From: CAZOOR01 sp964581505
Lineage (GTDB): Bacteria > Bacteroidota > Ignavibacteria > Kapaibacteriales > UBA2268
DNA length: 6,647 nt
Direction of reading: 5' to 3'
Assembly (NCBI GenBank): GCA_964581505.1
Contig: CAZOOR010000095.1
Location: 1 to 6,647 of the forward strand
Position numbers and translations under genes: made by a program. Under the pieces are notes generated by a model. That model worked only from the letters and a program-made list of their open reading frames with translations. It did not search any database and had not been told where the DNA came from. Of this stretch, positions 4,712-6,647 are shown one piece after another. Position 1 is the stretch's first letter. Each line of letters begins with the position of its first letter.

Positions 4712-6647
4712 TTAATTTGTTGCCACCCAAGCAGAGCCTGTATAAACAAATACTTTCATTTGACCGGTTGGTACATTTATACTTTCAAAAGTATAGTCTG
4801 TTCCACTCGTATTATATACATATAATACCAAACCGGCTTCTGCGGTACCGGTATAAGTAGCGTTGCCAGTCAGAGAAACAATCGAATTCGGTGTAAGAAC
4901 AGGCTTTGTGAATTTCAAGTGTGAATTTGCCGTATAATTAATCTCAGCCTCATCACCACTCGCTCCGATATGCACACTTGTGCCGGATATAAATAAATCA
5001 CCCCAGCGATTAGCGTCTGAGCCAAGATTTCGGGTTGTTCCATCAGGTATAAGATTGGAATTTATTTGAGCATTTACGGTTAAAGTATTTGCAGAATTGG
5101 TACCTATAGTTGTATTCGTACTAACTGTTAAATTACCGGCAACTGCAAGAGTACTTCCGTTATCTGTAAGAATTCCGTCTATCAATGAAGATGTAGTAGC
5201 ATCCCAAACTGCTACGTGGTCGTTTGTCATTGCGCCAACCTGAGGGTCGGTTTCAGTCGCATTGATTGTTATGTTATTATTAGCATCATCTGGAGTAATA
5301 GTGATAATTCCACTGCCTATCAAGTCAATGTTACCACCGTCATTTGTTACACCGTCAACAGAACTGACAATATCTGTTGTTATTGATGAAGCGTCATGAT
5401 TATGGGAGTTGTCTGCAACTTGGAATCCCGCAGTATAACTACCGGATACATCGCCTGCGGCAATAGTTGTTACATCAAGCAGTATTGTACCATTTGCATC
5501 GGCAAACGTAATAGTTCTGTCTGCAGTAGGCTCAGTGAAAATCAAAGTTGTTTCGAAGTTGTCATCTGTGCCACCTTCAAATATCAAGGCATTGGTGGAA
5601 CCTGTGTTCATATATAAAGGTTTATCCATAGTAAAGTTATGGTCAATCGTACTATAAGCAATTACGCCGTCATTTCCATTATCACCAATATGCAAGGAAT
5701 TCCCAGACAAGAATAAATCACCCCAGCGATTTGTTGTTGAGCCAAGATTTCGGGTTGTTCCATCAGGTATAAGATTGGAATTTATTTGAGCATTTACGGT
5801 TAAAGTATTTGCAGAATTGGTACCTAATGCTGTATTACCATTAACTGTTAAATCATTGAAGACCCTATTCAGAGAAGTACTTCGCATAATTTGTCCGCTT
5901 GAATTTACAACCATATTCGGCTGTGCTGCGGCAGTCCCATTATAAGCACCAACACAGTATAGTGATTGAATATCGTTATTACCTATTCTTACTTGATTAT
6001 TTGCAGTTATAATAGTATGATATCCAATGGCAATAGAATTCGTTACTGTAACAAGATTAGCATCAGATAATGCACCAATAAAAACCGAGTTATAACAATT
6101 TCTCCACCAATAACTTTGAGCGGCAGCAGAACCTACGGCGACATTATTTGAACCAATTGCATTATGAAATAATGCACGTGTTCCAATTGCCGTGTTACTA
6201 TTACCTGTTTTGTTGAATGCTGCTGCAAAAAACCCCATACTAACATTATTATTACCATTATTCCAATACATTGAGCTAACACCAATCGCTGTATTTTGGT
6301 CACCAGTAACATTAGATTTTAAAGCACCGGAACCAAGTCCTGTATTATAATAACCATCTTGATTATTATAAAGCGCCCAAGTGCCTACAGCTGTATTATT
6401 ATAACCCGTTGTATTGTGCATAAGAGCTTCGGTGCCAATAGCCGCCAAAGATTTCCCCGATATATTATAGTATGCGGCATTATAGCCTACGGCAGTATTC
6501 CAAAATCCTATTTCATTTGAAAATAATGCTTTCGAGCCTACGGCTACATTCCTTATACATCTTGCTGAATCAACATAAGGAGAGACTTGATTGAAATTAT
6601 TTCCGTTGTTAAACAAAGCACTATCGCCAATTGCAACTTGGTTACCC
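4712..6647 (-). CDS. YadA-head-like repeat / tail-fibre-like surface protein (5' end beyond window)
   Basis: The frame is open from the right edge to a TAA at 4712, giving 644 complete codons. The TTG at 6616 is an internal Leu codon, not a start, because head-repeat sequence (VAIGDSALFN) continues upstream of it in frame. From the edge to about 5996 there are tandem 17-residue units of the form N-T/V-A-V/I-G-x(2)-A-L-x(2)-N-x(2)-G-x(2), typical of the trimeric YadA-like adhesin head. Next comes a linker (about 5995-5837), then a beta-rich part with two copies of a cassette (GTNSANTLTVN, then TRNLGS, NRWGDLF). Between the copies is a segment with FETTL and PTADRTITFADANGTI, a style common in phage and metagenomic tail-fibre proteins. 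The C-terminus ends GSAWVATN; it has no T9SS sorting domain, no YadA membrane anchor and no S74 chaperone domain. It is probably an extracellular, perhaps trimeric, adhesin or fibre. No phage genes are nearby, so a cell-surface protein is favoured. The export signal, if any, lies outside the window. Confidence 0.8.
   Translation of the reverse strand, partial: GNQVAIGDSALFNNGNNFNQVSPYVDSARCIRNVAVGSKALFSNEIGFWNTAVGYNAAYYNISGKSLAAIGTEALMHNTTGYNNTAVGTWALYNNQDGYYNTGLGSGALKSNVTGDQNTAIGVSSMYWNNGNNNVSMGFFAAAFNKTGNSNTAIGTRALFHNAIGSNNVAVGSAAAQSYWWRNCYNSVFIGALSDANLVTVTNSIAIGYHTIITANNQVRIGNNDIQSLYCVGAYNGTAAAQPNMVVNSSGQIMRSTSLNRVFNDLTVNGNTALGTNSANTLTVNAQINSNLIPDGTTRNLGSTTNRWGDLFLSGNSLHIGDNGNDGVIAYSTIDHNFTMDKPLYMNTGSTNALIFEGGTDDNFETTLIFTEPTADRTITFADANGTILLDVTTIAAGDVSGSYTAGFQVADNSHNHDASSITTDIVSSVDGVTNDGGNIDLIGSGIITITPDDANNNITINATETDPQVGAMTNDHVAVWDATTSSLIDGILTDNGSTLAVAGNLTVSTNTTIGTNSANTLTVNAQINSNLIPDGTTRNLGSDANRWGDLFISGTSVHIGASGDEAEINYTANSHLKFTKPVLTPNSIVSLTGNATYTGTAEAGLVLYVYNTSGTDYTFESINVPTGQMKVFVYTGSAWVATN
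4992..5133 (-). repeat. Direct repeat copy within the fibre gene (promoter-distal copy)
   Basis: It matches 5712-5853 at 130 of 142 positions by hand count, at an exact offset of 720 bp (240 codons, in frame). A core of 89 bases (5018-5106) is identical in both copies. It encodes the cassette GTNSANTLTVN ... TRNLGS ... NRWGDLF. Confidence 0.9.
5712..5853 (-). repeat. Direct repeat copy within the fibre gene (promoter-proximal copy)
   Basis: Partner of 4992-5133, with the identical core at 5738-5826. Identity that includes silent positions points to recent duplication or gene conversion rather than protein-level selection alone. Protein similarity continues more weakly into the next 25-30 residues (HIG ... 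KP) after each copy. Confidence 0.9.
5996..6647 (-). repeat. Tandem 17-residue (51-bp) head repeats
   Basis: Eleven units start at 6550 and continue leftward with lengths of 17 residues, except one of 16 (starting 6295) and one of 19 (starting 6145). Cores include NVAVG, NTAVG, LAAIG, NTGLG, NTAIG, NVSMG, SVFIG and SIAIG. The unit before them, at the right edge, is lengthened to about 30 residues. The repeats are diverged at the DNA level, so they are old compared with the duplicated cassette. In YadA-type heads such units form coils of a left-handed beta-roll that trimerises; that structure is inferred here from the pattern. Confidence 0.85.

Noticed and set aside
4712..4900. C-terminal S74 intramolecular chaperone domain, often found on proteins with these head repeats
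   Set aside because: The last 60 residues are a short beta-rich end (TGQMKVFVYTGSAWVATN). The Ser-Lys dyad region and alpha-helical tail of S74 are absent.
6614..6616. TTG as start codon of the fibre gene
   Set aside because: The frame stays open to the window edge, and the upstream residues (NQVAIGDSA) belong to the same head repeat, so the TTG encodes an internal Leu.

Overview
The window comes from an AT-rich bacterial chromosome. All four recognisable genes lie on the minus strand, so transcription runs from the right edge to the left edge. One gene product carries an Ile-Ser-Pro-Asn-Pro C-terminal sorting domain of the type IX secretion system (T9SS). That, together with poor Shine-Dalgarno sequences and a Bacteroidota-like promoter candidate, suggests the Bacteroidota/Ignavibacteria/Kapabacteria side of the FCB group. 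The phylum assignment is an inference from style, because no marker gene is present.

Layout in transcription order (right to left). (1) 6647-4712: the 3' part of a long repetitive surface or fibre protein. It has 17-residue YadA-head-like repeats, then tail-fibre-like beta modules with one cassette duplicated 720 bp apart, and it ends at a strong intrinsic terminator (4649-4684). (2) 4545-3517: a full-length CheB-type protein (receiver plus methylesterase fold) in which the catalytic Ser and His are replaced by Gln and Asp, so it is a probable pseudoenzyme. (3) 3363-2416: a hemerythrin HHE domain fused to a PAS domain, with a complete set of six di-iron ligands, followed by an intrinsic terminator (2365-2393). 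(4) 2269-1: a secreted DUF6259-type putative glycoside hydrolase with a signal peptide and a T9SS sorting domain, cut by the left window edge.

The pseudo-CheB and hemerythrin-PAS genes sit between two clear terminators, with no convincing terminator between them, so they may form one signalling unit. A good sigma70-like promoter candidate in the 153-bp gap could also drive the hemerythrin gene alone. The flanking genes encode extracellular products: a surface adhesin or fibre, and a putative polysaccharide-active enzyme. Whether the signalling pair controls them is speculation.

The most notable signal is the catalytically dead but otherwise well-preserved CheB next to an O2/NO/iron-type sensor. 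No rRNA, tRNA, CRISPR array, insertion sequence or attachment site was seen, and no gene-free stretch exceeds 170 bases.
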